From positions 1-47,131 of the forward strand of contig NZ_PJPV01000055.1 of assembly GCF_002864045.1 (NCBI RefSeq): 47,131 nucleotides of DNA, in the 5' to 3' direction. A model generated the notes under the pieces. The model searched no databases and had not been told where the DNA came from. It was given only the letters and a program-made list of their open reading frames with translations. The translations under genes and the position numbers were made by a program. This document shows positions 7,460 through 15,742 of the stretch, in pieces (the first letter of the stretch is position 1; the number at the start of each line of letters is the position of its first letter). The DNA comes from Endozoicomonas acroporae. GTDB lineage: Bacteria; Pseudomonadota; Gammaproteobacteria; Pseudomonadales; Endozoicomonadaceae.

Positions 7460-9514
7460 TTATTGCTCATTGTTGAAGGCAGCCCGATGGTTGGGTCCAT
7501 TGTCTTCAACCGATGGTTGGGCTCCATTGCCCTCAACAAAAAGTTCCTTGCACTCAGTGTGGCCAAACAGGATAGCCAAGTCGAGAGCCGTATTGCCAAT
7601 CTCATCTTTCTCCTTGGTCAGGGAGGGTTTGATTTCCAGCAATGCGATGATAATGTCTGTGTGGCCCCGACTAGCAGCGAAGTGTAGTGCCGTCCAGCCA
7701 TTTTCATCCTTCTCTTCGGCCAAGGAAGAGTCTAAATACAGCCATTCCCTGATCAACCTTGTTTTGCCACTGTTGGCGGCAAAGTGAAAATCCCGAATGC
7801 GCCTGGATCGGTCACTGTCCGACAATACCCTGACCTTGTCGGTGTCTGTGCGGGCAACAGCCGCTCTGTTTCCGCCAGCGGCCCGTAAGACCTTGGCGAT
7901 CTCTTCGTGGCCAATGAGGCGAGCCAAGTCGAGAGCCGTATGGCCAAACTCATTTTTCTCCCTGGTCAGGGAGGGTTCGATTTTCAGCAATTCTTTGATA
8001 ATGTCTTTGTAGCCCCGAAAAGCAGCGAAGTGTAGAGCCGTCCAGCCATTTATATCCTTCTCTTTGGCCAAGGAAGAGTCTGAATTCAGCAATTTCCTGA
8101 TCAACTTTATGTTGCCATTGTCGGCGGCATCGTGAAAATCCTGAAGGCACCTGGATCGGTTACTGTCCGACAATACCCCGGCCTTGTCGGTGTCTGTGCG
8201 GTCAAGCGGCGCTTTGTTGCCGTCAGCTGCCCGTAAGGCCTCGGCGCTCTCTTTGTGGCCCTTGCAGCAAGCCAAGTCGAAAGCCGTACTGCCAGCGTTA
8301 TCCTTCTCTTTGGCCAGGGAGGGTTTAATTTCCAGCAATACGTTGATAATGGCTTTGTGGCCTTTACCAGCTGCCAAGTGGAGGGCCGTTTCGCCGTTAT
8401 TATTGGTTGCATTCAAATTCGCCCCATTTTCAATCAGCGGACTCAGGCATTTGCCGTGGCCGTTACAAGCGGCCAGATGCAGGGCTGTTTCGCCGCTATT
8501 GCTGCGAGCATTGACCTTCTCTCTGTTGATTTCAAGCAGCCTTTCCAGGCACCCGCTATGCCCGTTGGCTGCGGTGATATGCAACGGCGTTTGACCTTCT
8601 TCATTGGTTTCATTGATGTGACTCCAGTTAAGCTGGAGATTGAAAAATTCCAAAGAACCTTCTCTGGCAGCAGTGTGAATTACGGTAATAATATTTGCAC
8701 CATGTTGTTCCAGAATGCGTCGAGCCTCGATGTCTCCTGACAGAACAGCGATGTACAAGGCACGATCAAGGGCGTTTGCTCCCGCTCTGATCAGGATTTC
8801 AAGGCACCTCGTTTGCCCCTGCTCTGCGGCTTCGCGCAGGGCGTTATTAAGGGCAGGTTGGCTGGGTTTTGTGCTGATCAGGTATCCAAGGAGTAGAGCA
8901 TCACCCTTTCGGACAGCGGTGCTCAGTACGTTATTGATATCCGCCCCTGCCCTGACCAGCATTTGGAAGTCCTCGGTGCGGCGCATCCGGGCAGCAATGT
9001 GCAGGATGGTCTCACCATTGTGCTCGACGGCATTGACATCGGCCTGGTAATCAATCAAGAGCCGGACTGCATCAGTATGTTCGTTCTTTAAGGCAACGGC
9101 TAACAGGTGTTCAGGATGACCGGTGGTCACCGAATGGTAAGCCCGATTGGCCAAAGTCCTATCTTGGCTCAGTAGCATTTTCAAGTTGGCCGTATTCCCG
9201 GTACGGCAGGCATTAAATATCCGGGTTTCACAATATGGGGATTCGTCATTAAGTGGTCTCATACGGTCCATACGAATCAATGGCAGTGCCTTTTGGTGAC
9301 ATTCAGCGCATTGGCGTTCATCAAGCCTTCTTACTGTCTTCTGTTCATTGTCAAACCATTGTGTGATGCATTCCAGGTGGAAAACGTGGGGTTTCGGATT
9401 GCAAGAGGTTTGCACCAGTGAACGCCCGCCAAGCTGGCCATAATAGCCGTCGTCACGACTGCAGATAGAACATTGAAAGAATAAATCTGCCCCGGTTCCA
9501 CCGACACCATTCAT
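7460..9514 (-). CDS. RING-ankyrin protein B (putative E3 ligase-like effector)
   Basis: 684 residues, uninterrupted. The N-terminus holds a RING-H2-like finger: C15-x2-C18, C38-x4-H43-x2-H46-x2-C49 (HVFHLECITQW) and C69-x2-C72. The rest is about a dozen ankyrin repeats, some with perfect cores (NGETALHLAACNGHGKCL), broken by linkers such as VLSDSDRSRRIRDFH. In eukaryotic RING ligases such a finger recruits an E2 enzyme and ankyrins choose the substrate, so ubiquitination of host proteins is a reasonable hypothesis. There is no signal peptide or membrane segment; secretion by a type III or IV system is only inferred. It is a tandem paralogue of the frameshifted copy downstream. Confidence 0.82.
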   Translation of the reverse strand: MNGVGGTGADLFFQCSICSRDDGYYGQLGGRSLVQTSCNPKPHVFHLECITQWFDNEQKTVRRLDERQCAECHQKALPLIRMDRMRPLNDESPYCETRIFNACRTGNTANLKMLLSQDRTLANRAYHSVTTGHPEHLLAVALKNEHTDAVRLLIDYQADVNAVEHNGETILHIAARMRRTEDFQMLVRAGADINNVLSTAVRKGDALLLGYLISTKPSQPALNNALREAAEQGQTRCLEILIRAGANALDRALYIAVLSGDIEARRILEQHGANIITVIHTAAREGSLEFFNLQLNWSHINETNEEGQTPLHITAANGHSGCLERLLEINREKVNARSNSGETALHLAACNGHGKCLSPLIENGANLNATNNNGETALHLAAGKGHKAIINVLLEIKPSLAKEKDNAGSTAFDLACCKGHKESAEALRAADGNKAPLDRTDTDKAGVLSDSNRSRCLQDFHDAADNGNIKLIRKLLNSDSSLAKEKDINGWTALHFAAFRGYKDIIKELLKIEPSLTREKNEFGHTALDLARLIGHEEIAKVLRAAGGNRAAVARTDTDKVRVLSDSDRSRRIRDFHFAANSGKTRLIREWLYLDSSLAEEKDENGWTALHFAASRGHTDIIIALLEIKPSLTKEKDEIGNTALDLAILFGHTECKELFVEGNGAQPSVEDNGPNHRAAFNNEQ

Positions 9515-9679
9515 CGCTTTAGCCTGCTACTTGACTTAAAACTTTGAGTAGGACAAAGAATCAGCCGATTGAGTTCCACAAAAAATAGAATTTTTAACAG
9601 GAGGATTGTCGTTTTAATCAACAGTCAGGTACGGAAACAGCTTTTACAAGACATTCATCGTTTATCCGGAACGCAAGCA

Positions 9680-9803
9680 ATGGCAACCACGAGTATCTGA
9701 CAACAGTTCAAGGGGCTCATTCCTGAAGGGGTACGGGTTGGCGCCACTATTACTACCACCAACAACAGCAACGGCACCAGTCAGGCAACGCTCCGGGATG
9801 GTT
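9680..9803 (+). pseudogene. Phage-like small protein fragment, copy 2
   Basis: MATTSI, TGA (9698-9700), then QQFKGLIPEGVRVGATIT and SNGTSQATLRDG repeat the first 40 codons of copy 1 with the same in-frame TGA. The similarity ends at about 9800, where the stop of a truncated ankyrin gene on the other strand begins. The fragment is a by-product of the block duplication. Confidence 0.5.
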
Positions 9804-10235
9804 ATGAGTCAATTATTAAACAGAGAGAGCCCCAAAATTCAGCCTCGGACTCCGTTTCGCTCGACCCTGGTTCCGTCATAGGAATAAGGAGTTCCCTGGA
9901 CGCAGTTTGATCAAAATGGGTGGCCAACTCTAAAGCTGTAAATCCATCATATAAAGTCCTAACATTGGCCAAGGAGTCGTCAGCGGCCAGTAACAACTCG
10001 ACGATATCTGTGTGTCCATCGCGTGCAGCAAAGTGAAGAGCCGTATAGCCATAGTTATCGATATCTACGGCCAGGTTAAGGTGGTAGGAGCGGTCAATGT
10101 CCAGCAATACCTTGACTATATCTGTGTGACCATCACGAGCAGCAAAGTGGAGAGCTGTACAGCCATAGTTATCCTTGTCTTTGGCCAGGGAGCGGTCAAC
10201 CAGCAATACCTTGACAATATCTGTGTGGCCATTTC
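9802..10235 (-). pseudogene. Ankyrin-repeat gene C, 5'-truncated
   Basis: The frame reads from about 10235 as GNGHTDIVKVLLVDRSLAKD, followed by three ankyrin units (NYGYTALHFAARDGHTDIV) and an acidic Ser/Glu tail (SSETESEAEFWGS). An ATG at 10206 could start a 134-residue product, but it falls inside an ankyrin repeat, so the true N-terminus, perhaps with a RING finger, has been lost. The break joins a KpsM-like gene in a different frame. The two full units are nearly identical at the protein level, showing recent expansion. Confidence 0.65.
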
Positions 10236-10574
10236 CAGCAGGAAGCGCACCAGGAACGCATCGAAGACCCGCACCTGACGAAAGAGAAACAGAGTCTGGT
10301 TGGCCGTGACCGCCCCAAGGCTTTGGCTAATGACTTTCTTGAAATAAAGAAACGGTGCGATACCGGTGGCCAGAAAGACCGGAATCGCCAATCCGCCCAC
10401 CATGGTTCTGCTGCCAAAGGCGTACATTAAGGAGAAAAACAGGATCTGAAACAGGGGCTCCAGCAGCGCCCAGGCATAGCCCAGACGGTGATCGCCAAAG
10501 CGGGTTTTCATCTCCCGCACCATCAGCGCGTGGATAACCGCCCACTGGATTTGTAATGAGGATCGTTGATGCAT
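10230..10574 (-). pseudogene. kpsM: KpsM-like capsule polysaccharide ABC permease, 5' fragment
   Basis: Starting MHQRSSLQIQWAVIHALMV, the protein has the family signature MKTRFGDHRLGYAWALLEP, two hydrophobic segments (LFQILFFSLMYAF and IPVFLATGIAPFLYF) and the conserved ANQTLFLFRQVRVFDA. These match the first half of KpsM/CtrC/BexB inner-membrane permeases, which export capsule with KpsT. About 115 of the expected ~260 residues remain; the frame then enters ankyrin DNA. No KpsT partner is present. With the rfbB remnant it marks a deleted polysaccharide locus. Confidence 0.7.
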
Positions 10575-10599
10575 AACCTGATAAAGCGTCAGTGAATGG

Positions 10600-11095
10600 A
10601 GCTTCGGCGTAGCTCTATAGCTATTAGAATAAAGCCGTTAAAGGAATTCGGGAGGTCTTTGATGCCGGACAGGTTGTTAACGCTGCAGACACTCACTTTG
10701 TCCGACATCCTTTACCCTCTCCACCATATCCTTTCCTTACAGTCAGGATACCTTCCATATACGAAGGGGTGAGTAGGGCTTACCCAGTTGATAAGCTTGA
10801 GTAAAATGAACTGGGGAGGGTGCGGCAGGCATAATGACATCGTCAGATTTAGCGTACAGAAGCTCTGATCCTGCCTGCATCCCTTTTGGGCTCTGCCTGT
10901 CAATCTCTTTGGCCAATTGGCGGTGACGAAGCTTATAACTCTTCACTTACGTTCAACCGTCTGGTTCGCTCCTGGCCCGCCGCCGTTGAGACTACCAGCT
11001 TAGAGGCTTTGTCCCCGGAGCTTCACACCTTAGAATTACTCCGCAGCATGTCCGGGTAGGAGCATCTCGATGTACAGAAGTCCGAATCACAAATT
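10600..11095 (-). ncRNA. Structured noncoding segment, possible group II intron piece
   Basis: The minus strand contains GGAGTAATTCTAAGGTG, GCTCCGGGGACAAAGCC, CTAAGCTGGTAGTCTCAACG and GGTTGAACGTAAGTGAAG (10946-11040), a run that resembles domain I of bacterial group II introns, including GGAG/CTCC and GCAGGCA/TGCCTGC stems. No reverse transcriptase, domain V or clear intron ends are visible. It may be a 5' fragment of an intron. The match is from memory of such sequences and is weak. Confidence 0.35.
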
Positions 11096-11599
11096 AATGT
11101 GTCGACACCTCAAACTTACCTTTATAAATCAGGTTGTTCGCCTGATTATCTGGTCGCAAGCACGCTATCGCCCATCGTTTTTTCGCATTCTACCTACTTA
11201 ATCGGTGAACACACTTGCCTATAACGAAACAGCTGTTGGTTCCTGCTCAATACTGGCAGACCTTAATCGTGGCATGCCGCGATCGGTCAGCTGGCTCAGA
11301 AGCTGATCAGGGAGGGAGTAAATTTTCAGTGAGGCAATGTTCTGCCAGACCTGCCCAGGAGTAAATACGTAACATCACCACTGGAAATGATTGACAGCCG
11401 CAGAGTTTATGAGGTGATTTTTTACTCCTGCTCAGAGGCTGTTCAAAACCCGGAAAACTTCTCTGCGATTGCCCTGCACCTCAAGCATTTTAATTGTGCA
11501 GGGTGACGCAAAAATTCAGATTACAAACCCTCAACACCATCTATGCTGGTCGTGAGAATTTGTGGAGACCCTGTTCTTTAAAGGGAGCAAAGACTGCCG
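11096..11599. other. Gene-free region upstream of the cyclase-like gene
   Basis: I find no plausible coding frame here. The segment probably holds the promoter of the gene at 11600, but no hexamer pair stands out. GGGAG at 11583-11587 is the likely ribosome-binding site, with long (12-nt) spacing. Confidence 0.4.
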
Positions 11600-13414
11600 A
11601 TGCAAAACATTGATAGTTTCGCTCGCAAAGGGATGAGTTGGGGAAACCTGCATACTATGGCTAAAAAAATTACCACAAACACACCAACTCAATATCCAGC
11701 TCAAGAAAATAAACCCAGGCCGGTCAACGATAATACTCGAGGGGTGTTTGCCAATACCCGGCAGGTTTCCCCGATCACTGAGCGCAGTGATACCCATATT
11801 GGCAAGGGTGTTAACAGTGACAGAACTGCGAGCCGACTGGATAAAGATTCACAAAAAAGCCTTAGTAACTCATTGATCACTCTGGCTGACCCTGTGCAGG
11901 AACATACTTCCCGGGACAAAGTAATCACCGGCCTGCAACGGGTTGCAGCACACTCCCTCCAGGGCATCCCCTATGATCTTCTGAGCCAGCTGAAAGAGGC
12001 CGCTGATAACCGCGGTGCAGCACTGTTTACCCGACCTGTGGAGCCGGTCTGTCGCACCCTGATTGATGAAGGGTGGCCCACCAAGCATTTCAGGATCAAG
12101 GCAAAAAGCAGTAACTGGGGGGCTCAGGCAGGTACCATTCCGGTGCTTCAGCAGTACAGCAAACTGGCCCTGGACAGGGACAGTAAAATAGAAAAATACA
12201 GCAAGCAGGCAGAAAAGTGCCTGAAAGGGGTAGACCGCCAAGGCAACCCGTACGCCGAGGCTGTGCCATTAAGAATTAGCCAGAACCGCCTTGAGGAGCT
12301 TGAACGCAATGGCTATCTGTATCAGCGAAATGAGCAGGTCAATGAACACGGTGACCTGTGTCTCTATTTCAAGACACAGGCCTGCAATCGCAGTGACGGG
12401 CCTGAACATACCCAGCTGTTGATAAGAGAACCCGATGGCCAATGGGCTGTTTACGACGCTGATCATATATCCCCAGCACCTGTTATGGTGATTGCGCAGC
12501 CGGCAACAGAGCCAGGCGACACGGCACAGCCCATGACCGCAGATATTGATCCACTGATGGAGGTTTTTCCCCTGGAGAAACTGGATCTGGAGCGTTTAGA
12601 CCGATTACCCATACCTTTAGTCTCAGACCAGGTTGTCACCCGGCAGGTCGACAAGTATCGAGCGAGACTGAAGAAATCCTTTGCTGCCGGGGAAATATCC
12701 AAAGAGGTGTTGCAGGAGAGACTGGCTGGCTATGATCAGTTGGAAAAAAAACTGCAGAACGATTTTTATTCGGTAAAAGATGAATCCGGGCAAACCCTCT
12801 TCAGGGAGGACTCGGATATGGGCAATGTGTCAAACCGAACCCGGAATATGGTTAGCTATTATGAACGGGCATTGGGCAGAAAACACCGGGTTATTCATCA
12901 TAATGTTGATGTTCACAGTCTGGCCACTGATGAGCAGGCCAATTACCCCATTACCGCTTTTCTGCCAGCCTCATTAAATATGGCAGAAGGGATTTGCATG
13001 ATTTTCAATGAGGAGCAGTTTCACTCTGTGCTGGGTGAGCTGATGAATCGAGGTTATGCAGTCCAGCAAAATCCACTCTGGAAAACCCGTCCGAAAAATC
13101 CCAATTTTCTCAATGCCAAGGCCCGTGTGGCAGCCAGTATGAAAGCCTCGTTAATCAATCCTGAAGAGTTTGTCAGGGGTCTTGAACAGATGGCCCGGGT
13201 GGACGATCCCGATGAAGATTACCGGGCAGCGCTGATCTCGGAACAGGAGGACTATCTGCAAGGTGGCGCTCATGAGCGCCGTGATTCCGCTGTCAGCTTC
13301 AACAGCAGTATCGACTCCGTTGACCAAGGATCAGAGGGGGACTCATCAACGGCGGATCTTTCCGATTTCAGCGACAGTGATTCTGAGGATGATGATTCCG
13401 GCTTTGGTCCTTAG
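11600..13414 (+). CDS. Putative nucleotidyl cyclase toxin (CyaA/edema factor/ExoY-like)
   Basis: 604 residues; the middle matches the catalytic fold of secreted cyclases (Anthrax_toxA family). Region 1: TLIDEGWPTKHFRIKAKSSN with WGAQAGTIPV, placing Lys162 and Lys169 at CyaA Lys58/Lys65. Region 2: PMTADIDPLMEVFP, with Asp315/Asp317 at the metal-binding CyaA Asp188/Asp190. Region 3: DMGNVSNRTRNM then RVIHHNVDV, with His434 near CyaA His298; the usual TEQNNP loop is altered and may be displaced to DEQANYP with a short insert. These enzymes make cAMP or other cyclic nucleotides in host cells after activation by calmodulin or actin. Residues 1-120 look disordered, as in type III effectors, and the tail is Ser/Asp-rich. 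No RTX repeats or signal peptide. Activator, nucleotide and secretion route are unknown. Confidence 0.78.
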   Translation: MQNIDSFARKGMSWGNLHTMAKKITTNTPTQYPAQENKPRPVNDNTRGVFANTRQVSPITERSDTHIGKGVNSDRTASRLDKDSQKSLSNSLITLADPVQEHTSRDKVITGLQRVAAHSLQGIPYDLLSQLKEAADNRGAALFTRPVEPVCRTLIDEGWPTKHFRIKAKSSNWGAQAGTIPVLQQYSKLALDRDSKIEKYSKQAEKCLKGVDRQGNPYAEAVPLRISQNRLEELERNGYLYQRNEQVNEHGDLCLYFKTQACNRSDGPEHTQLLIREPDGQWAVYDADHISPAPVMVIAQPATEPGDTAQPMTADIDPLMEVFPLEKLDLERLDRLPIPLVSDQVVTRQVDKYRARLKKSFAAGEISKEVLQERLAGYDQLEKKLQNDFYSVKDESGQTLFREDSDMGNVSNRTRNMVSYYERALGRKHRVIHHNVDVHSLATDEQANYPITAFLPASLNMAEGICMIFNEEQFHSVLGELMNRGYAVQQNPLWKTRPKNPNFLNAKARVAASMKASLINPEEFVRGLEQMARVDDPDEDYRAALISEQEDYLQGGAHERRDSAVSFNSSIDSVDQGSEGDSSTADLSDFSDSDSEDDDSGFGP

Positions 13415-13750
13415 GACCTGTACCTCCCGGCAATCACTGCGGCCAGAGCAGGCTGAACTCAGGCAACCTTGAAGCCTTGCGGTCAAAGGTCAGGGTTGTT
13501 ACACATTGTTGTTTGTTATGATGCCCGAGCAACCGATTAAGCAAACCTGCTATTTTTCCTGAAGCGCTTCCGCAAACGCCCGGTAAAAAGGCTTTTTAAA
13601 TGGCTGATATCGCTGTTATGCTCGCGGGTTGATTTTTATTTTAATGAAAATGCCGCCAGAACGTGCTTCCCAGCCAGACTTTTCTTTTAATCGGAAGCGG
13701 CAATTACGCTCATGGCAACGTCTGTCCAGAGCCAGAAATGATCCTATACC
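13415..13750 (+). promoter_or_regulatory. Intergenic region with likely msbA promoter
   Basis: No gene is visible in this 336-bp gap. TTGTTA (13496-13501) and TATGAT (13517-13522), 15 bp apart, form a possible sigma-70 promoter that would leave a 5' leader of over 200 nt before msbA. The spacing is shorter than ideal. Confidence 0.3.
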
Positions 13751-15565
13751 ATGTCAGAACAGAACCCTAATCCTGGCAGTCTGCAGATTTACCTTCGACT
13801 GCTGACTTACGTAAAACCCTACACAGGCTATTTTGCCCTGAGTCTCCTTGGCCTGGCTATCTTTGCCCTGACCCAGCCCGGTTTCGCCAAGCTGCTTGAA
13901 TACTTTGTCCAGGCGCTGGAAGGCGAAGAGGTTACCCTGCTGCAGAACCAGGCATGGCTTCCCAACTCAGCTATTTCATCACTCTGGCTGATCCCGTCAC
14001 TGATGGTCATTATCGCCATCGTTCGGGGCATCGGCTCTTATCTGGGTAATTACTACATCTCCAAGGTCGCGAACTTTGTTATCCATGACCTGAGAACCGA
14101 GATGTTCGAGCGCATGATCAACCTGCCCAATGCATTCTTTGATAACAACAACTCCGGTCACCTGATTGCCCGTATTACCTATAACGTCAGCCTGGTGACT
14201 GCCGCGGCTACCGATGCCATTCGTGTTGCCGTCCGGGAAGGCCTGACCGTTGTCTTCCTGCTCAGCTTCCTGTTTTACACCAGCTGGAAGATGACCCTGA
14301 TCTTTATTGCCGCACTGCCAATCATCGCCATGGTGGTTGCCTATGCCAGCAAACGTTTCCGCAGGATCAGCAGAAATATGCAAAATTCCATGGGTGACCT
14401 GACCCATGTCACCTCGGAAACCATTAATGGCTACCGTGAGGTCAGGGGGTTTGGAGGTGAAAGTTATGAATGTGATCGCTTCCGGTCTTCCAGTGCCGCC
14501 AATACCCACCAGAACCTTAAGCTGGCCAAAGCGGGCTCCGTCCATACGCCGGTTCTGCAATTTATTGTCTCCATAGCCCTTGCCCTTTTGCTGTTTATGG
14601 TTCTGTTTGTCAAAGGTGACTCAACCACCGCAACCCTGGTGGGTTATGTGACGGCGGCCGCCCTGCTGCCCAAGCCGATCCGCCAGCTCAGCGAAGTGAA
14701 CGCCAGTATCCAGAAGGGCATCGCGGCGGCAGAAAGTATTTTCGCCATGGTGGATGAAACACCAGAAGCCAATCATGGCCAGTACACCTGCGACCGGGTC
14801 ACCGGCTGTGTTGAATTCAGGCAGATTGGTTTTGCTTATCCGGGTGCGGAATCACCCGCACTGCAAGACATCAGCTTTACCATTCAACCAGGACAAACCT
14901 ACGCCCTGGTGGGACGATCCGGTTCCGGCAAAAGCACCCTCGCCAATCTTGTTCCCAGGTTCTATAACCATACCGAAGGCGATATCCTGATTGACGGTGT
15001 TCCCCTGAATGACTTTGAATTGAAAAACCTGCGCAGCCAAATTGCCCTGGTCAGCCAGAACATCACCCTGTTCAATGATACCGTTGCCAGAAATATTGCC
15101 TACGGTGCCCTGGGGGATACGGCCGATCAGGAAGATATCCGCCTGGCTGCAGAAGCGGCCCATGCCACAGAGTTCATCAAAGACATGTCGGACGGTATGC
15201 ACACGATTGTTGGCGAAGACGGCGTTCTCCTGTCCGGCGGCCAGCGTCAGCGTCTGGCCATCGCCCGTGCGGTGCTTAAAGATGCGCCCATCCTGATTCT
15301 GGATGAAGCAACCTCAGCCCTGGATACAGAATCCGAGCGCCACATTCAGGCAGCCCTGGATAGCATCATGAAAGGCCGTACCACCCTGGTGATTGCCCAC
15401 CGCCTGTCAACCATTGAGAATGCCGACTGCATCCTGGTAATGGAGCATGGCCGAATTATTGAACGAGGAACCCATACTGAACTGCTAGCGAAAGGTGAAC
15501 ATTACGCCAAACTGCACAAGATGCAGTTTCAGGATGAACCGCCTGTTACCGTAGAACAAGTTTAA
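13751..15565 (+). CDS. msbA: Lipid A export ATP-binding/permease protein MsbA
   Basis: 604 residues, close to the usual length of about 580-600. It is an inner-membrane half-transporter that dimerises and flips core-lipid A across the membrane using ATP. The first ~330 residues contain about six hydrophobic helices (for example YFALSLLGLAIFALTQPGFA). The nucleotide-binding domain has Walker A GRSGSGKST (about 388), signature LSGGQRQRLAIARA (about 493), Walker B ILILDEATSALD (about 513) and the H-loop AHRLST. It lies upstream of hldE, another LPS gene, with one orphan gene between them. In many gammaproteobacteria msbA is followed by lpxK, which is not here. Confidence 0.93.
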   Translation: MSEQNPNPGSLQIYLRLLTYVKPYTGYFALSLLGLAIFALTQPGFAKLLEYFVQALEGEEVTLLQNQAWLPNSAISSLWLIPSLMVIIAIVRGIGSYLGNYYISKVANFVIHDLRTEMFERMINLPNAFFDNNNSGHLIARITYNVSLVTAAATDAIRVAVREGLTVVFLLSFLFYTSWKMTLIFIAALPIIAMVVAYASKRFRRISRNMQNSMGDLTHVTSETINGYREVRGFGGESYECDRFRSSSAANTHQNLKLAKAGSVHTPVLQFIVSIALALLLFMVLFVKGDSTTATLVGYVTAAALLPKPIRQLSEVNASIQKGIAAAESIFAMVDETPEANHGQYTCDRVTGCVEFRQIGFAYPGAESPALQDISFTIQPGQTYALVGRSGSGKSTLANLVPRFYNHTEGDILIDGVPLNDFELKNLRSQIALVSQNITLFNDTVARNIAYGALGDTADQEDIRLAAEAAHATEFIKDMSDGMHTIVGEDGVLLSGGQRQRLAIARAVLKDAPILILDEATSALDTESERHIQAALDSIMKGRTTLVIAHRLSTIENADCILVMEHGRIIERGTHTELLAKGEHYAKLHKMQFQDEPPVTVEQV

Positions 15566-15650
15566 ATATTACTCAGGAAGAAAATGGAACTTTTGCTCCC
15601 TTTTTCAATCTTACTTAGTACATCATTTCAATAAGTTTGATGTGTAAAAT

Positions 15651-15697
15651 CTCCGTTCACCCCGGGTGCCCTTCGGCTCAGCTCAGGATGAACGGAG
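15651..15697. repeat. Short palindromic repeat (CTCCGTTCA family)
   Basis: CTCCGTTCA (15651-15659) pairs with TGAACGGAG (15689-15697), with CCTTCGGCTCAGCTCAGGA between. The same words occur in the larger element at 37217-37306. It may also act as a transcription terminator hairpin after msbA. Confidence 0.6.
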
Positions 15698-15742
15698 CTT
15701 GGGAGTCATTGATAGAAGGAACTCATCAATTAAATTGAAACC

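Larger units (their letters stand above)
4850..9800. repeat. Tandem duplication of a ~2.4-kb RING-ankyrin unit
   Basis: Unit 1 (about 4850-7330) and unit 2 (about 7446-9800) are collinear: the same 3' flank (TTCTTCGCGCAATTTTATTG versus TTCTCCGCGAAATTTTATTG), a RING-ankyrin gene, the same upstream region (TTCCACAAAAAA...TTGTCGTTTTAATCAA) and the same phage-like fragment. The paralogues have diverged clearly, so the duplication is not recent, although individual ankyrin units have turned over lately. Confidence 0.8.

Noticed and set aside
11531..11797. Minus-strand frame containing VSPTHPF, similar to a frame at 10712-10903
   Set aside because: Short shared word only; the rest is unrelated and the first overlaps the cyclase-like gene.
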